From Planctomycetota bacterium (GTDB taxonomy: Bacteria; Planctomycetota; Planctomycetia; Planctomycetales; Planctomycetaceae): 64,000 nucleotides of DNA. The position numbers and the translations under genes were made by a program. Numbering within the stretch: the stretch's first letter is position 1; each line of letters opens with the position of its first letter. Location of the stretch: the NCBI GenBank assembly GCA_023417655.1, contig JAEZFD010000039.1, forward strand, positions 62,001-126,000, written 5' to 3'. Shown here in pieces: positions 28,107 through 37,093 of the stretch. A model generated the notes under the pieces. It did not search any database. It had not been told where the DNA came from and saw only the letters and a list, made by a program, of their open reading frames with translations.

Positions 28107-29555
28107 ATGTCGACGACAAATGACAGCACTTATCGTCTGATTGAGGAAACTCCGACGCCCCCGACTCCGTTGGAAGCACTGGCGCCCCGGTCGACGTCAC
28201 CTGCAGAGCAGCGTCATACAGCAGTGAAACCGCCTGAACGACTGGTGTCACTGGATGCCTTTCGCGGCTTCATCATGCTGATGCTTGCGGCTCACGGGTT
28301 CGGAATTCTCGCCCTGTCGAAGTCCCCACCGGATAGCCCTCTCTGGACAATCATTGATCGCGATTCACTGCAGTGGATCGCCTTTCACTTCAACCATCCT
28401 CCCTGGCAGGCGAGTTTCGTGCCGGGGACACATGATGCTGCGATCGGGCCGCAGTGGCTGCATTTCGGTGTCTCATTCTGGGACCTGATCCAACCTGCCT
28501 TTATGTTTATGGTGGGCGTGGCGATGCCCTATTCGTTTGGGCGTCGCGAAGTCATGGGCCAGTCTCGCTGGAGACGCATCTTCCACGCTGCGGTCCGGTC
28601 ACTGGTGCTGATTCTGATGGGCGTCTTTCTGTACTCGCTCAATTCGTCCTCCACCAACTGGATCTTTCCAAACGTCCTCGCCCAAATCGGTCTCGGATAC
28701 TTCTTCGTCAGTCTGTTGATTGGGCGAAAGAAGTGGGTGCAGGGACTCGCGCTGGTCACGATTCTGGTAGGGACATGGATCGGGATTCACGTCACACCTG
28801 CCCCGGAAGGAGTGGATCCAGCCAGTTTGAACGCGAAAGTCGAAAACGGAGAAATCTACGCGCCGCCATACCGACAGTGGTCGAAGAACCTGAACGCCTT
28901 CCACACATTCGACGTCTGGTTCCTGAATCAGTTTCCGCGGCCTAAAGAAGCTGGGGAATTCCGGTTCAACGGCGGGGGTTATCAGACGCTGAACTTCGTC
29001 CCATCGATGGCGACAATGATTCTCGGGCTGTTGTGCGGCGAGTTATTGCTATCAGACCGTTCCCGACGACGGAAGTTCTGGTATCTCGTCGCGGCCGGAG
29101 TGATCTGCTGGGGACTCGGAGTGTTCTTCGGCGCGACCTGTTGTCCGATCGTGAAGCGGATCTGGACCCCAAGCTGGGCATTGTTCAGCGGAGGTTACGT
29201 GATCGGAATGCTCGCTCTGTTCTATCTGCTATTCGACATTCTGCCGTTCCGCAAACTGGCATTCCCGCTGGTTGTGCTGGGAATGAATTCCATCCTCGTC
29301 TACTTCATGGGCGAGCTGATGTTCGGATGGCTGGCGGCTAATGTTCACCGGCACTTCGGTGGGGCGATCCGTTGGGTAGGAGGAGTCATTGCCGATTGGT
29401 TCCGACTCTTCCCGCAACCTCCTGACAGCACGACGACGAGTGGAGCTGTCTTGGTCGACGCATTTCTCCCCGTGATCAACGCAACGGGTGCGGTCCTCCT
29501 GATCTGGCTTTTCTGCTGGTGGCTCTACCGGCAGCGAATCTTCCTGCGGGTTTGA
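28107..29555 (+). CDS. DUF5009 / HGSNAT-like transmembrane acyltransferase
   Basis: The 482-residue product is a polytopic membrane protein with about ten helices. After a 50-residue cytoplasmic N-terminus it has RLVSLDAFRGFIMLMLAAHG, the signature of the heparan-alpha-glucosaminide N-acetyltransferase-like (DUF5009) family, and later PAFMFMVGVAMPYSFGRRE and TWIGIHVTPAPEG. Members move acetyl groups across a membrane to modify glycans; the acceptor here is unknown. ATG 28107 follows GGAG; an in-frame GTG at 28089 has less support. No operon partner. Confidence 0.8.
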   Translation: MSTTNDSTYRLIEETPTPPTPLEALAPRSTSPAEQRHTAVKPPERLVSLDAFRGFIMLMLAAHGFGILALSKSPPDSPLWTIIDRDSLQWIAFHFNHPPWQASFVPGTHDAAIGPQWLHFGVSFWDLIQPAFMFMVGVAMPYSFGRREVMGQSRWRRIFHAAVRSLVLILMGVFLYSLNSSSTNWIFPNVLAQIGLGYFFVSLLIGRKKWVQGLALVTILVGTWIGIHVTPAPEGVDPASLNAKVENGEIYAPPYRQWSKNLNAFHTFDVWFLNQFPRPKEAGEFRFNGGGYQTLNFVPSMATMILGLLCGELLLSDRSRRRKFWYLVAAGVICWGLGVFFGATCCPIVKRIWTPSWALFSGGYVIGMLALFYLLFDILPFRKLAFPLVVLGMNSILVYFMGELMFGWLAANVHRHFGGAIRWVGGVIADWFRLFPQPPDSTTTSGAVLVDAFLPVINATGAVLLIWLFCWWLYRQRIFLRV

Positions 29556-29622
29556 TCCGAATCTGGGGCTGATCGCGTCGTGGAACGAGCCCTTAAGCAG
29601 TGACAGCAGACTTCTGCTGTCC

Positions 29623-31107
29623 TCAGGTGAGTTCGGACTCGGGCTCGGCACGGCCCGCGCGCAGATGCTCCTGTGCTCGAAGCTTGTTTCGCAGTGTCAT
29701 TCGCGCAATCCCCAGTCGCTTGCACGCCTGCACCTGATTGCCGTCGACATGCTTCAGGACCTCATCGAGAACAATTGCATCGACGGCATCCTGAACCTCG
29801 CGATAGATCTCCATGGAGTGGCTGGCGAGCAGATCCCGAGTCAGCCTCCGAATATCCAGTTCCGATGATTCAGAGGAGAATGCCGAGGACGGAAGGGACG
29901 TTCCGTTGCTGTGCGTCAACGGTGGCTCGATGTGCCCTGAGCGGAGAAAAGCAGGGGGGAGACAGTCCGGAGTGATGATATTCCCAATGGAGCGGACCAT
30001 CGCAAAGCGGATCGTGCTTTCCAGTTCGCGCACGTTCCCAGGCCACGAGTAGGACTGCAGGATCTTCAATGTCTCAGGTGTAATGGAATGCACATGCCGA
30101 TGGGTGTCGGCGTTAAACTTCTTGAAGAAGTATTCGACAAGTAATGGGAGATCTTCGAGACGGTCTCTCAGTGGAGGCAGTGGCAGCGAGAAAACGTTCA
30201 GCCGATAGAACAGATCCAGCCGAAATGCCCCAATCTCAATCTGCCGGGCAAGATCCTGATTGGTGGCGGCGATGATGCGGACATTGGTTTTCACGGTTTG
30301 CGTTCCGCCAAGCCGCTGGAACGATTGATCCTGAATCAGACGCAATGCCTTTGCCTGCGTCGCCAGACTCATATCCCCGATCTCATCGAGGAAAATTGTC
30401 CCTCCGTTAACCTGCTCAAACTTTCCGATGCGACGCTGATCAGCGCCTGTGAATGCACCAGCCTCATGTCCGAAGAGTTCGCTTTCCAACAGGGTCTCAG
30501 GCAGGGCGGCACAATTGATCGCGAGGAATGGCTTCTGACTCCGGCGGCTGTAATGATAGATCGCCCGAGCGACGAGTTCTTTTCCGGTCCCGCTTTCTCC
30601 CAGGATCAGGGCAGGGCCTTCCTGTGGGGCGATTCGCCCAATGGTTTTGTAAACCTCCTGCATGGGGGCTGACTGCCCGATGATGCGATCCACGCCGGGA
30701 TCATCTGTCGCTTTATCGACGACTGCCGGAATGCGGCTCAATCGACTAACTTCCAATGCTCGTTTCAAGACATCCTCCAACCTGAGGATGTCGACCGGCT
30801 TCAGAAGATACTCAAACGCCCCACGTCGCATCGCCTCAATCGCTGTTTCAGTCGATGCATAGGCCGTGATGATGATGACGGGTAGTCTCGAATCGATCTT
30901 GGCGATCCGATCATAGGCATCCAGTCCAGAGAGATCAGGCAGGCGAACATCGAGAATGACTGCGTCCGGCTGGGCTGACCCGACGAGGGCGATGCCCTCG
31001 CGCGCGGTCGACGCTGAAAGGACCTGTAGATCTTCGCTTTGCAGGCACTCTTTGATCGAGAAGATGATGTTGGGCTCGTCATCGATGACGAGAAGTTTGG
31101 CGGCCAC
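29623..31107 (-). CDS. Sigma-54-dependent response regulator (NtrC type)
   Basis: A 494-residue enhancer-binding protein. The receiver has DDEPN, phosphoacceptor Asp53, Thr81 and Lys103. The AAA+ domain has Walker A GESGTGKE, the sigma-54 contact loop GAFTGA and Walker B GGTIFLDEIGDM, then the sensor II region WPGNVRELES. The C-terminus has a Fis-type helix-turn-helix (GNQVQACKRLGIARMTLRNKL). The start is a GTG at 31107 with GGAAG seven bases upstream. It follows the sensor kinase gene after 15 bases and is surely co-transcribed with it. The kinase gene diverges from the SbtA-like transporter gene, whose upstream region has a sigma-54 promoter match; regulation of that transporter is the natural inference. 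Confidence 0.93.
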   Translation of the reverse strand: MAAKLLVIDDEPNIIFSIKECLQSEDLQVLSASTAREGIALVGSAQPDAVILDVRLPDLSGLDAYDRIAKIDSRLPVIIITAYASTETAIEAMRRGAFEYLLKPVDILRLEDVLKRALEVSRLSRIPAVVDKATDDPGVDRIIGQSAPMQEVYKTIGRIAPQEGPALILGESGTGKELVARAIYHYSRRSQKPFLAINCAALPETLLESELFGHEAGAFTGADQRRIGKFEQVNGGTIFLDEIGDMSLATQAKALRLIQDQSFQRLGGTQTVKTNVRIIAATNQDLARQIEIGAFRLDLFYRLNVFSLPLPPLRDRLEDLPLLVEYFFKKFNADTHRHVHSITPETLKILQSYSWPGNVRELESTIRFAMVRSIGNIITPDCLPPAFLRSGHIEPPLTHSNGTSLPSSAFSSESSELDIRRLTRDLLASHSMEIYREVQDAVDAIVLDEVLKHVDGNQVQACKRLGIARMTLRNKLRAQEHLRAGRAEPESELT

Positions 31108-31109
31108 GA

Positions 31110-31134
31110 TTATTCTTCCAGGTTATTCTTCCAG
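31110..31134 (-). repeat. 12-base tandem duplication at the kinase/regulator junction
   Basis: CTGGAAGAATAA occurs twice with a 13-base period. The first copy encodes the last residues and the TAA stop of the kinase; the second supplies the GGAAG ribosome site for the GTG start of the regulator. A local duplication seems to have created this translation signal. Confidence 0.7.
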
Positions 31135-32682
31135 ATTGGATGCGATCATCAGGACAGGGCTCACCGGTTCAGCCAGCGGGAGACGGATTTCAAATTGGGC
31201 TCCGCCTTGCGGTCGATTGGAGGCCTCCAGTGTTCCTCCATGGTTGGAGATGATCCGTTGGCTGATGGGCAGGCCCAGGCCAGTCCCGGTCTCTTTGGTG
31301 CTCATGAATGGCTCGAAGATCCGGGAGCGCAGGTCCTCGGCAATGCCGATTCCCTGATCAGTGACCTGAACTAGTACAAACGGGGGAGACCGATCACCAG
31401 TCAAACGTTGGGGCACTTTGACCTCGATCGAAATCTGGCCTCCGTGAGCCTGAGCATCGAGACTGTTCAGCAGCAGGTTGAGAAGAACCTGACGCAGACG
31501 CAACGGATCGGCATTCACTTCGATGACAGATTCAGGGAGATGGCAGACGAGTTCGACGTCCTGAATGGAGGCACGAGCTGCGACAAGATCCATTGCCTGT
31601 CGAATCACCGGCAGCAGGTCCAGTCGCTTTCGCTCCAACGGCTGAGGCTTGGCGAAATCAAGGAATTCCTGAACCAGTCCCTCCATGCGGAGAATTTCTT
31701 CGTCCATCACCTCGAGTTGCCGGCGCGTCATTCCCGGCGAGTCAGGTCGGTTCAGTGCCCTTTGAACCAGCATTTTCATTGGCATCAGTGGATTTCGAAG
31801 TTCGTGAGCCAACCCGGCTGCGAGTTGCCCGACCGCCGCAAACTTTTGATTCCGGATGCTTTCGCTTTCCCGCTGCTGCAGCCGTTCAACGATCGTGGCG
31901 ATATGGTTTTCCACTTCTTTCAGCCCGTGTTCCAGACCTCCGAAGCCACCGGCTCCAGAGACACTGACGGGACCGACAACTTCCTGAAGCTTGTCGGCGG
32001 CTCCCCGGACTGAGATATTCAACTGCAGCATCTGTCGACGAAGTCCCCGAGCGATCGCGAGACCGGCAAACAGACCTGCAGTTCCTCCACAGACGCCCAG
32101 GAGCAAAAACGCTTCGAAGAGCTGATGCGCGGTCTGTCGATTCGCATCGTTGGTGTGGTCCGCGGCTTCTTCGTTGGACTGAACGTAAGCACGAATCGGA
32201 CGCTGAATTCCTTCATTGAGTAATTCATCCAGCTGAAACGCAGCGGTGTGCTTCGCGTCGCTCTGAGGAATCTGTCGAATCTCGGCCAGAACTTCAAAGA
32301 CCTGTTTGCAGCTGCGATCCAGTTCCGTCCAGATCTCGAGAGGAGAGAGTCTGGTCCCACTCGGTTCAGGCAGCGTGGAGCTTTTCGCAAAGTGATGAAG
32401 TTGCTTCAGACGTTCTTTCACTGCAGGCTCGGAACGCGCCATCTGATCGAGAAAGTCTTCATCACGGGTCCGCAAATATTGTCGCACCATCTGTCGGATA
32501 TCACTCACCACGAGCAGGAGTCGCTGGGCCTCAAGCGAGTTGTGAAACTGGGAGGTGACCATCTGCGAAACGGTGGCCTGTTGCACCTGCACGTTCCACG
32601 CTGCAAGTGCTCCCAACCCGAGGAGAAGCAAACTAATCGCAATCGTCGGCGCAATGATGTGCAGCAGGAAGCGACTGGTCAT
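31123..32682 (-). CDS. Membrane-bound sensor histidine kinase
   Basis: The 519-residue product has an N-terminal membrane helix (about 5-28), an extracytoplasmic helical sensor region (about 30-180) and a second helix (about 190-215). A coiled HAMP-like linker leads to the HisKA domain with the phosphoacceptor in GLAHELRNPLMPMK, the NtrB-like form, then an ATPase domain with LLNLLLNSLDA, DQGIGI and GTGLGLPISQ. It belongs to the group that pairs with NtrC-type regulators, and its operon partner is exactly that. The ligand is unknown; a signal linked to inorganic carbon is suggested by the divergent SbtA-like gene. Confidence 0.92.
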   Translation of the reverse strand: MTSRFLLHIIAPTIAISLLLLGLGALAAWNVQVQQATVSQMVTSQFHNSLEAQRLLLVVSDIRQMVRQYLRTRDEDFLDQMARSEPAVKERLKQLHHFAKSSTLPEPSGTRLSPLEIWTELDRSCKQVFEVLAEIRQIPQSDAKHTAAFQLDELLNEGIQRPIRAYVQSNEEAADHTNDANRQTAHQLFEAFLLLGVCGGTAGLFAGLAIARGLRRQMLQLNISVRGAADKLQEVVGPVSVSGAGGFGGLEHGLKEVENHIATIVERLQQRESESIRNQKFAAVGQLAAGLAHELRNPLMPMKMLVQRALNRPDSPGMTRRQLEVMDEEILRMEGLVQEFLDFAKPQPLERKRLDLLPVIRQAMDLVAARASIQDVELVCHLPESVIEVNADPLRLRQVLLNLLLNSLDAQAHGGQISIEVKVPQRLTGDRSPPFVLVQVTDQGIGIAEDLRSRIFEPFMSTKETGTGLGLPISQRIISNHGGTLEASNRPQGGAQFEIRLPLAEPVSPVLMIASNLEE

Positions 32683-33044
32683 ATCAACAGCATTCGACCT
32701 GAGAGAGCGGCGTAAGAGTCTGGCTAGTTTTTAGCTCAAATCTCTGTCCAAATTCTAGCCCCGACTTGCACCGGAGACAGGCACGGTTTTGGACAGGCAT
32801 GCAAGCAGGCGCAAGGAAGCACGCATGTTATCTCGTTGAATTCCTAGATAAGTGATGAGGATGTGAACGCTTAGATCAAGATTACGGCTCCCTAACTCTG
32901 TCATCTTTTCGAGAGCTTCCTGGAGTCTCTGTGCTTGGCACGTCCGCTGCTAAAGCCCGCTGCAGCACCGCTCCAATGCCCGTTGCGTTTCTTGTCTGTG
33001 AACAGGTCGGACCTTCGGCAAGAACGAGCCCCTAGGATCACTCG
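32683..33044. other. Divergent control region between the kinase operon and the SbtA-like gene
   Basis: About 360 bases without a gene. It contains a direct repeat GACAGGCA (32776-32783 and 32792-32799, 16-base period) near the kinase end and a sigma-54 promoter match at 32935-32951 facing the transporter gene. The repeat lies about 150 bases upstream of that promoter, a distance typical for enhancer-binding sites. Confidence 0.6.
32935..32951 (+). promoter_or_regulatory. Probable sigma-54 promoter of the SbtA-like gene
   Basis: TTGGCACG-N4-CTGCT has the invariant GG (32937-32938) and GC (32949-32950) with the correct 12-base offset, and a perfect -24 half; only one base of the -12 half differs from TTGCT. 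Transcription would start near 32962, giving an 83-base leader before ATG 33045. Confidence 0.65.
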
Positions 33045-34424
33045 ATGTCCGTCTCACTCATCGCTTCTCTTGTTCAGCTGGCTAGTGCTGCGCCCGAACC
33101 AGTACTGACCGCAGGAGTCTCTCCCCTCTCCCCCACGCAGATGTCGTTATTCGACGAGTTCGCGAACAACTTCATCCATAACTTGTTCAAGCCGTTGCTG
33201 CTGTTCTTCTATGCCGGGTTTCTGATTCCGATTCTGCGAGTCAAATTCGAATTCCCGAAGGTGCTGTATCAGTCAATCACCCTGTACCTGCTGCTGTCGA
33301 TCGGGTGGCACGGCGGAGAAGAACTCGCACGACTGAAACCAGAATCGCTTGGACAGGCGATGGGTTTCATGGTGATCGGGTTCTTTACCAATCTGGTAAT
33401 CGGCTTCCTGGCCTATGGCATTCTGCGAACATTTACCGGTCTCAGACGCGTGGATGCGGCGACTGTGGCGGGCTATTACGGGTCAGATTCGGCGGGAACA
33501 TTCGTGACCTGCGTCGGAGTTCTGACCGCGTCGCACATCCTTTATGCCCCTTATATGCCTGTGATGCTCGCTGTGATGGAGATTCCAGGCTGTCTCGTGG
33601 CCTTGCTGATCGTCTCGCGATTGCGAAGGGCAGGCATGGACAGCAATGGGACGATGGTCGACGAACCGGGATATGTCGCCGCAACAGCGGTGTCGACTCA
33701 TCAACTTAGCGCCGTTCCTCAATCCGCATCCGTAATGAAACAGGAGCTGGCTTATGCGGGAGTCGCGACCGGATATGGTCATGGGCACCAGGATGACGAA
33801 ACAACTGCCGAACGGTTCGAGGACGACATTTCCCTGCAGGAGCATGGTCCCCGAAGCGAGTCACTCCACGGTTCAAAAGGATTCAGCTGGGATCTTCTGC
33901 ATGAGGTCTTTTTCAACCCCGGAATCTATCTGCTGTTCGCAGGGATTATTATCGGGTTTGTGAGTCAGCTGCAGGGAAGTCACGTCACCAAGCCTGACGA
34001 CTTGCTCTTTGTTGATCTCTTCCCACCCATCCTTTGCCTGTTCCTGCTCGAAATGGGAATGACCGCTTCTCTGAAATTGCGGGATCTGGCACAAGCGGGA
34101 TGGCAGTTTGTGACATTCGCTCTCGTCGCCCCCAACGTCTTCGCCACCGTGGGGATTCTGATTGCCCACGCATATTCAATGTTTCTGGGAGAGCCGTTCG
34201 ATATCGGAACGTATGCCTTGTTTGCTGTTCTGTGCGGGGCCTCTTCCTATATCGCACTGCCGGCCGTACAGCGGATGGCAATTCCAGAAGCGAGTCCGAC
34301 ACTCCCGCTGGCTGCATCGCTGGGCTGTACATTCAGCTATAACGTGACGATCGGAATTCCGGTCTACATCCTGATCGCCAAGCTGGTGACATCGGCGATG
34401 CCTGTGGTCGCGAGTGCTACCTAG
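33045..34424 (+). CDS. SbtA-like sodium-dependent bicarbonate transporter
   Basis: The 459-residue product is a polytopic membrane protein of the SbtA (DUF897) family. About ten helices in two inverted halves are seen. The first half has FKPLLLFFYAGFLIPILRVKFEFPKVLYQSITLYLLLSIGWHGG and VAGYYGSDSAGTFVTC, the family core; the second has FNPGIYLLFAGIIIGF, DLFPPILCLFLLEMGM and ALFAVLCGASSYIALPAVQRMA. Between the halves is a hydrophilic loop of about 85 residues (about 200-285), longer than in cyanobacterial SbtA (about 370 residues in all). No sbtB (PII-like) gene is adjacent. It would import bicarbonate with sodium. A sigma-54 promoter lies upstream and a two-component system with an NtrC-type regulator is divergent. 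Confidence 0.87.
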   Translation: MSVSLIASLVQLASAAPEPVLTAGVSPLSPTQMSLFDEFANNFIHNLFKPLLLFFYAGFLIPILRVKFEFPKVLYQSITLYLLLSIGWHGGEELARLKPESLGQAMGFMVIGFFTNLVIGFLAYGILRTFTGLRRVDAATVAGYYGSDSAGTFVTCVGVLTASHILYAPYMPVMLAVMEIPGCLVALLIVSRLRRAGMDSNGTMVDEPGYVAATAVSTHQLSAVPQSASVMKQELAYAGVATGYGHGHQDDETTAERFEDDISLQEHGPRSESLHGSKGFSWDLLHEVFFNPGIYLLFAGIIIGFVSQLQGSHVTKPDDLLFVDLFPPILCLFLLEMGMTASLKLRDLAQAGWQFVTFALVAPNVFATVGILIAHAYSMFLGEPFDIGTYALFAVLCGASSYIALPAVQRMAIPEASPTLPLAASLGCTFSYNVTIGIPVYILIAKLVTSAMPVVASAT

Positions 34425-34500
34425 ATCTCTGAGTGACTGGGCCAACCTGAGTGAGTGAACCTCCGGGACTGGTCGTTCCAGCGAGCGACCCGATGAGCAC

Positions 34501-34545
34501 CAGCCCTGTGATTCAAGTTTGAATCACAGGGCTGTCCCGTTTTCT
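34501..34545 (+). terminator. Hairpin terminator after the SbtA-like gene
   Basis: A perfect 15-bp stem (34501-34515 with 34520-34534) with a four-base loop is followed on the plus strand by TCCCGTTTTC. The tail is short, but the stem is long and the position (76 bases past the stop codon) fits. Confidence 0.8.
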
Positions 34546-34621
34546 ACGCGGTCTTTATTTCGGGGTGACGGGGAGCTTAGAAGTGCAGGGGGGGCGGGAG
34601 TTCTCAGACCTGTTGCCGCGC

Positions 34622-35548
34622 CTATGGCTTTGGAGGAGTGATTCCCATCTCGGCCAGCAGAAACTTCATGTCGTCCCAAACCGGCTTCTTCGCTGCCGGG
34701 TTGCGCAGCAGGTAAGACGGATGATAGGTGCAGAGCACTTTCGCCCGTCCGTACTGGTAGAATCGCTGTCGCATCTTGCCGATAGATTCTTTCGATGCGA
34801 GCAGGTTCTGGGCGGCACATGATCCCCAGCAAACGATGTAGTCAGGGTCCACAATCGCAATTTGCCCGTCGAGATATTCGCGGCAGTTGTTCGCTTCAGT
34901 CTCAGTCGGAGTGCGGTTCTCCGGCGGTCGGCAACGCAGCACGTTGCAGATATACAAGTCATCGCGCCGCCAGCCACAGGCCTCGATGATCTTTGTCAGG
35001 AGTTGTCCCGCTTTACCGACGAACGGAATGCCGGTCTGATCCTCGTCCGCCCCGGGGGCTTCGCCAATGAACATCACGCGAGCCTGCGAGTTCCCGACAC
35101 CGAATACGGTTTGGGTGCGGGTCGCGGCGAGATGGGCACAGCGCCGACAGTCAGCGACACATTGGGCGAGCACCGCGAGTCGGCTGTCACGTTCTTCCTG
35201 AGACGCCGTACTCAAAACAACATTTGGGGCAACAACACTGTACTTCACAGTCGTCGGTTGCTCCCGCACGACAGGCGGCGCGGTGCGTGCCGGCCCGGGT
35301 TTCTGCTGACCGGCAAACGCCTCGCGAAATGACATGGAGGACGAGGAGGGCCCGCTGCTTCTTGCGGCTTCCTTCAGAGGCTCGACATGAACCGATTTGG
35401 CGGGCAGTTCGGCAGCAGGTGCTGCACGAGTCACGCGCGGAATGTGAGAGACCCCGGCCTGATGCCAGTCTCGAAGGAGCTGTCTTGCGACACGGGTCGG
35501 GTTCACACTCGGTCTCGCTTTATCTCGCTGGTGATGCAATCTTTCCAC
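34622..35548 (-). CDS. Family 4 uracil-DNA glycosylase with N-terminal extension
   Basis: The enzyme removes uracil from DNA to start base excision repair. The catalytic domain (about 115-308) shows the family 4/5 pattern: iron-sulphur cysteines in VADCRRCAHLA, LRCRPPENRTPT and NNCREYL; the active-site motif GEAPGADEDQTGIPFVG; and TYHPSYLLRNP. The first 110 residues are Ala/Pro-rich and probably disordered, with VARQLLRDWHQAGVSHIP near the start. The longest form begins with GTG 35548; because the extension is low-complexity the true start is uncertain. It stands alone, with terminators on both sides. Confidence 0.87.
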   Translation of the reverse strand: MERLHHQRDKARPSVNPTRVARQLLRDWHQAGVSHIPRVTRAAPAAELPAKSVHVEPLKEAARSSGPSSSSMSFREAFAGQQKPGPARTAPPVVREQPTTVKYSVVAPNVVLSTASQEERDSRLAVLAQCVADCRRCAHLAATRTQTVFGVGNSQARVMFIGEAPGADEDQTGIPFVGKAGQLLTKIIEACGWRRDDLYICNVLRCRPPENRTPTETEANNCREYLDGQIAIVDPDYIVCWGSCAAQNLLASKESIGKMRQRFYQYGRAKVLCTYHPSYLLRNPAAKKPVWDDMKFLLAEMGITPPKP

Positions 35549-35558
35549 CCCAATGCAA

Positions 35559-35589
35559 CCAGAGCGTTTCCGAATGTGAAACGCTCTGG
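35559..35589 (-). terminator. Hairpin after the TIM barrel-DUF1080 gene
   Basis: A perfect 12-bp stem (35559-35570 with 35578-35589) with a 7-base loop lies 20 bases past the stop codon on the minus strand. The T-tract is weak (TTGCATT), so termination may be partial and the glycosylase gene downstream may be read through. Confidence 0.6.
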
Positions 35590-35608
35590 ACGTGCATTGA
35601 GTTGAGCG

Positions 35609-37093
35609 TCAGTCAGCCAGCTTTTTAACACGCAGGTTCTTGAAGTGAACCGTACTCCCTGGATCATGTGCCTGCAGGGCGAATGTCCCGGAAGAAATTT
35701 TGCGGCTGAAGTTTTTGTCAGACGACGCATAGTCAGCGGGCTCGGTGTAATCAACCACCGTGCGGCCATCGATCTTGATGATCACGTGCTTGCCTTGCAC
35801 GATGATTTCCTGCGTCCACCAGGTGTTATCAGGAATCAGCTGCTGGTGAACGTCTTTCACGGCATACAGACTGCCGGTCTTGCGAGGATCTTTGACGTAG
35901 GTGTTGTTGACCTGAGTCTCGAATCCTTCTTTCGGCCAGCTCTCATCCTGATACTTGGTGTGGAAGTAAATGCCACCGTTGCTGTTCGGCCCTGCTTTGA
36001 CGTCGACTTTCAGATGGAAGTTTTTGAACGGAGCGAGTTCGCCGACGTAGAAGGCATGACTGCGAGGACCGAAGGCAACAATGGCGCCATCTTCGATTTT
36101 CCAGCTTTCAGGGCTTTCGTTGATCTTCCAGTTTTCCCAGCTCTTGCCGTCCCAAAGGGAGACGAATCCTTCTTCTGGATCGTCCAGAGCGGCGACTGCG
36201 TTCCGCAGGTTGCCAAGTGAAATTTCGATATCGGACAGAGGATTCTTGGGATTCTCTTCGTATTCCAGTGAAAGGTTCCGGGTGTACTTCACATCCCGCA
36301 GGGCGCGGAGTGTCCCGACAAGGTTCAGTTCACCTTCCCCGAGAATGGTGAAAATCTTGCCTTCACGGGTGAGCTGCGCGGCCCGATTCTTCGGAAGTGT
36401 CTCCAGCAACTGCTTCTTTTCTTCTTCACTGTGAATCGTTCGAACATCCTTGAGGTGAACTCCGAAGACACGTGCGCCCAGTTTGTGGATCACTTCTACC
36501 GGATCTTCGTTACTGCGGAGATAATGCCCGGTGTCGACGCAAGCGCCGAGCAGGGGATGACGGTTCTGAACAACAGCCAGCACGTCATCGACTTTGTCGT
36601 ATCGGTGGCCGGGACCGTGATTGTGAATCGCGATCGGGATCTGGTATTCCTCAACCAGTTTCTCCAGCATCGAGATCGTCGCCTCGTCTTTATCAGGATC
36701 CGCACTGATGGACATCAGATTCATCGCCTTGGCGAAATCGAAGATCTCGCGGGCTTTGGTCTCGTCGGCGTTGAAGGAAACCACTCCGTAAGAGGCGAGA
36801 GTGACCTTGGCCTTGGACAGTTTTTCCTTCTGCGCTGCGATGTAAGACGGAACGGTTCCAATGGGAATGTGATTGCGGAACGCTTCCCAGTAGTGCAGTC
36901 CCAGCTTATTGGTTTCTGACAATGCCGTGTCGACGTCAAACTCACGCAGACTGTAGCTCTGGAGCCCGACCTTGAAGCCGTGATAAGGATCAGGTTCGGC
37001 TGCATTGGCGGGGCAGGCGATGAATACTGCGACCAGCACCAGAGCCGCGGTCAGCGACTTCAGAATGGTCTGACGACAAAACACTTTGGGCAT
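35609..37093 (-). CDS. Secreted fusion: sugar isomerase-like TIM barrel plus DUF1080
   Basis: The 494-residue product has a signal peptide (cleavage near ANA-AEP, about residue 31). Residues about 38-295 form a xylose isomerase-like TIM barrel (FKVGLQSYSLREF, IPIAIHNHGPGHRYD, LLGACVDTGHYLRS, ARVFGVHLKDV) with plausible metal ligands. Residues about 308-494 form a DUF1080 beta-sandwich (GFVSLWDGKSWENWK, NSNGGIYFHTKYQ, GFETQVNN, VIIKIDGRTVVDYTEP). Both partner types act on sugars, DUF1080 members as 3-keto-glycoside hydrolases, so a keto-sugar pathway in the periplasm is suggested; this is inference. GGAG is placed properly for ATG 37093. Confidence 0.85.
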   Translation of the reverse strand: MPKVFCRQTILKSLTAALVLVAVFIACPANAAEPDPYHGFKVGLQSYSLREFDVDTALSETNKLGLHYWEAFRNHIPIGTVPSYIAAQKEKLSKAKVTLASYGVVSFNADETKAREIFDFAKAMNLMSISADPDKDEATISMLEKLVEEYQIPIAIHNHGPGHRYDKVDDVLAVVQNRHPLLGACVDTGHYLRSNEDPVEVIHKLGARVFGVHLKDVRTIHSEEEKKQLLETLPKNRAAQLTREGKIFTILGEGELNLVGTLRALRDVKYTRNLSLEYEENPKNPLSDIEISLGNLRNAVAALDDPEEGFVSLWDGKSWENWKINESPESWKIEDGAIVAFGPRSHAFYVGELAPFKNFHLKVDVKAGPNSNGGIYFHTKYQDESWPKEGFETQVNNTYVKDPRKTGSLYAVKDVHQQLIPDNTWWTQEIIVQGKHVIIKIDGRTVVDYTEPADYASSDKNFSRKISSGTFALQAHDPGSTVHFKNLRVKKLAD

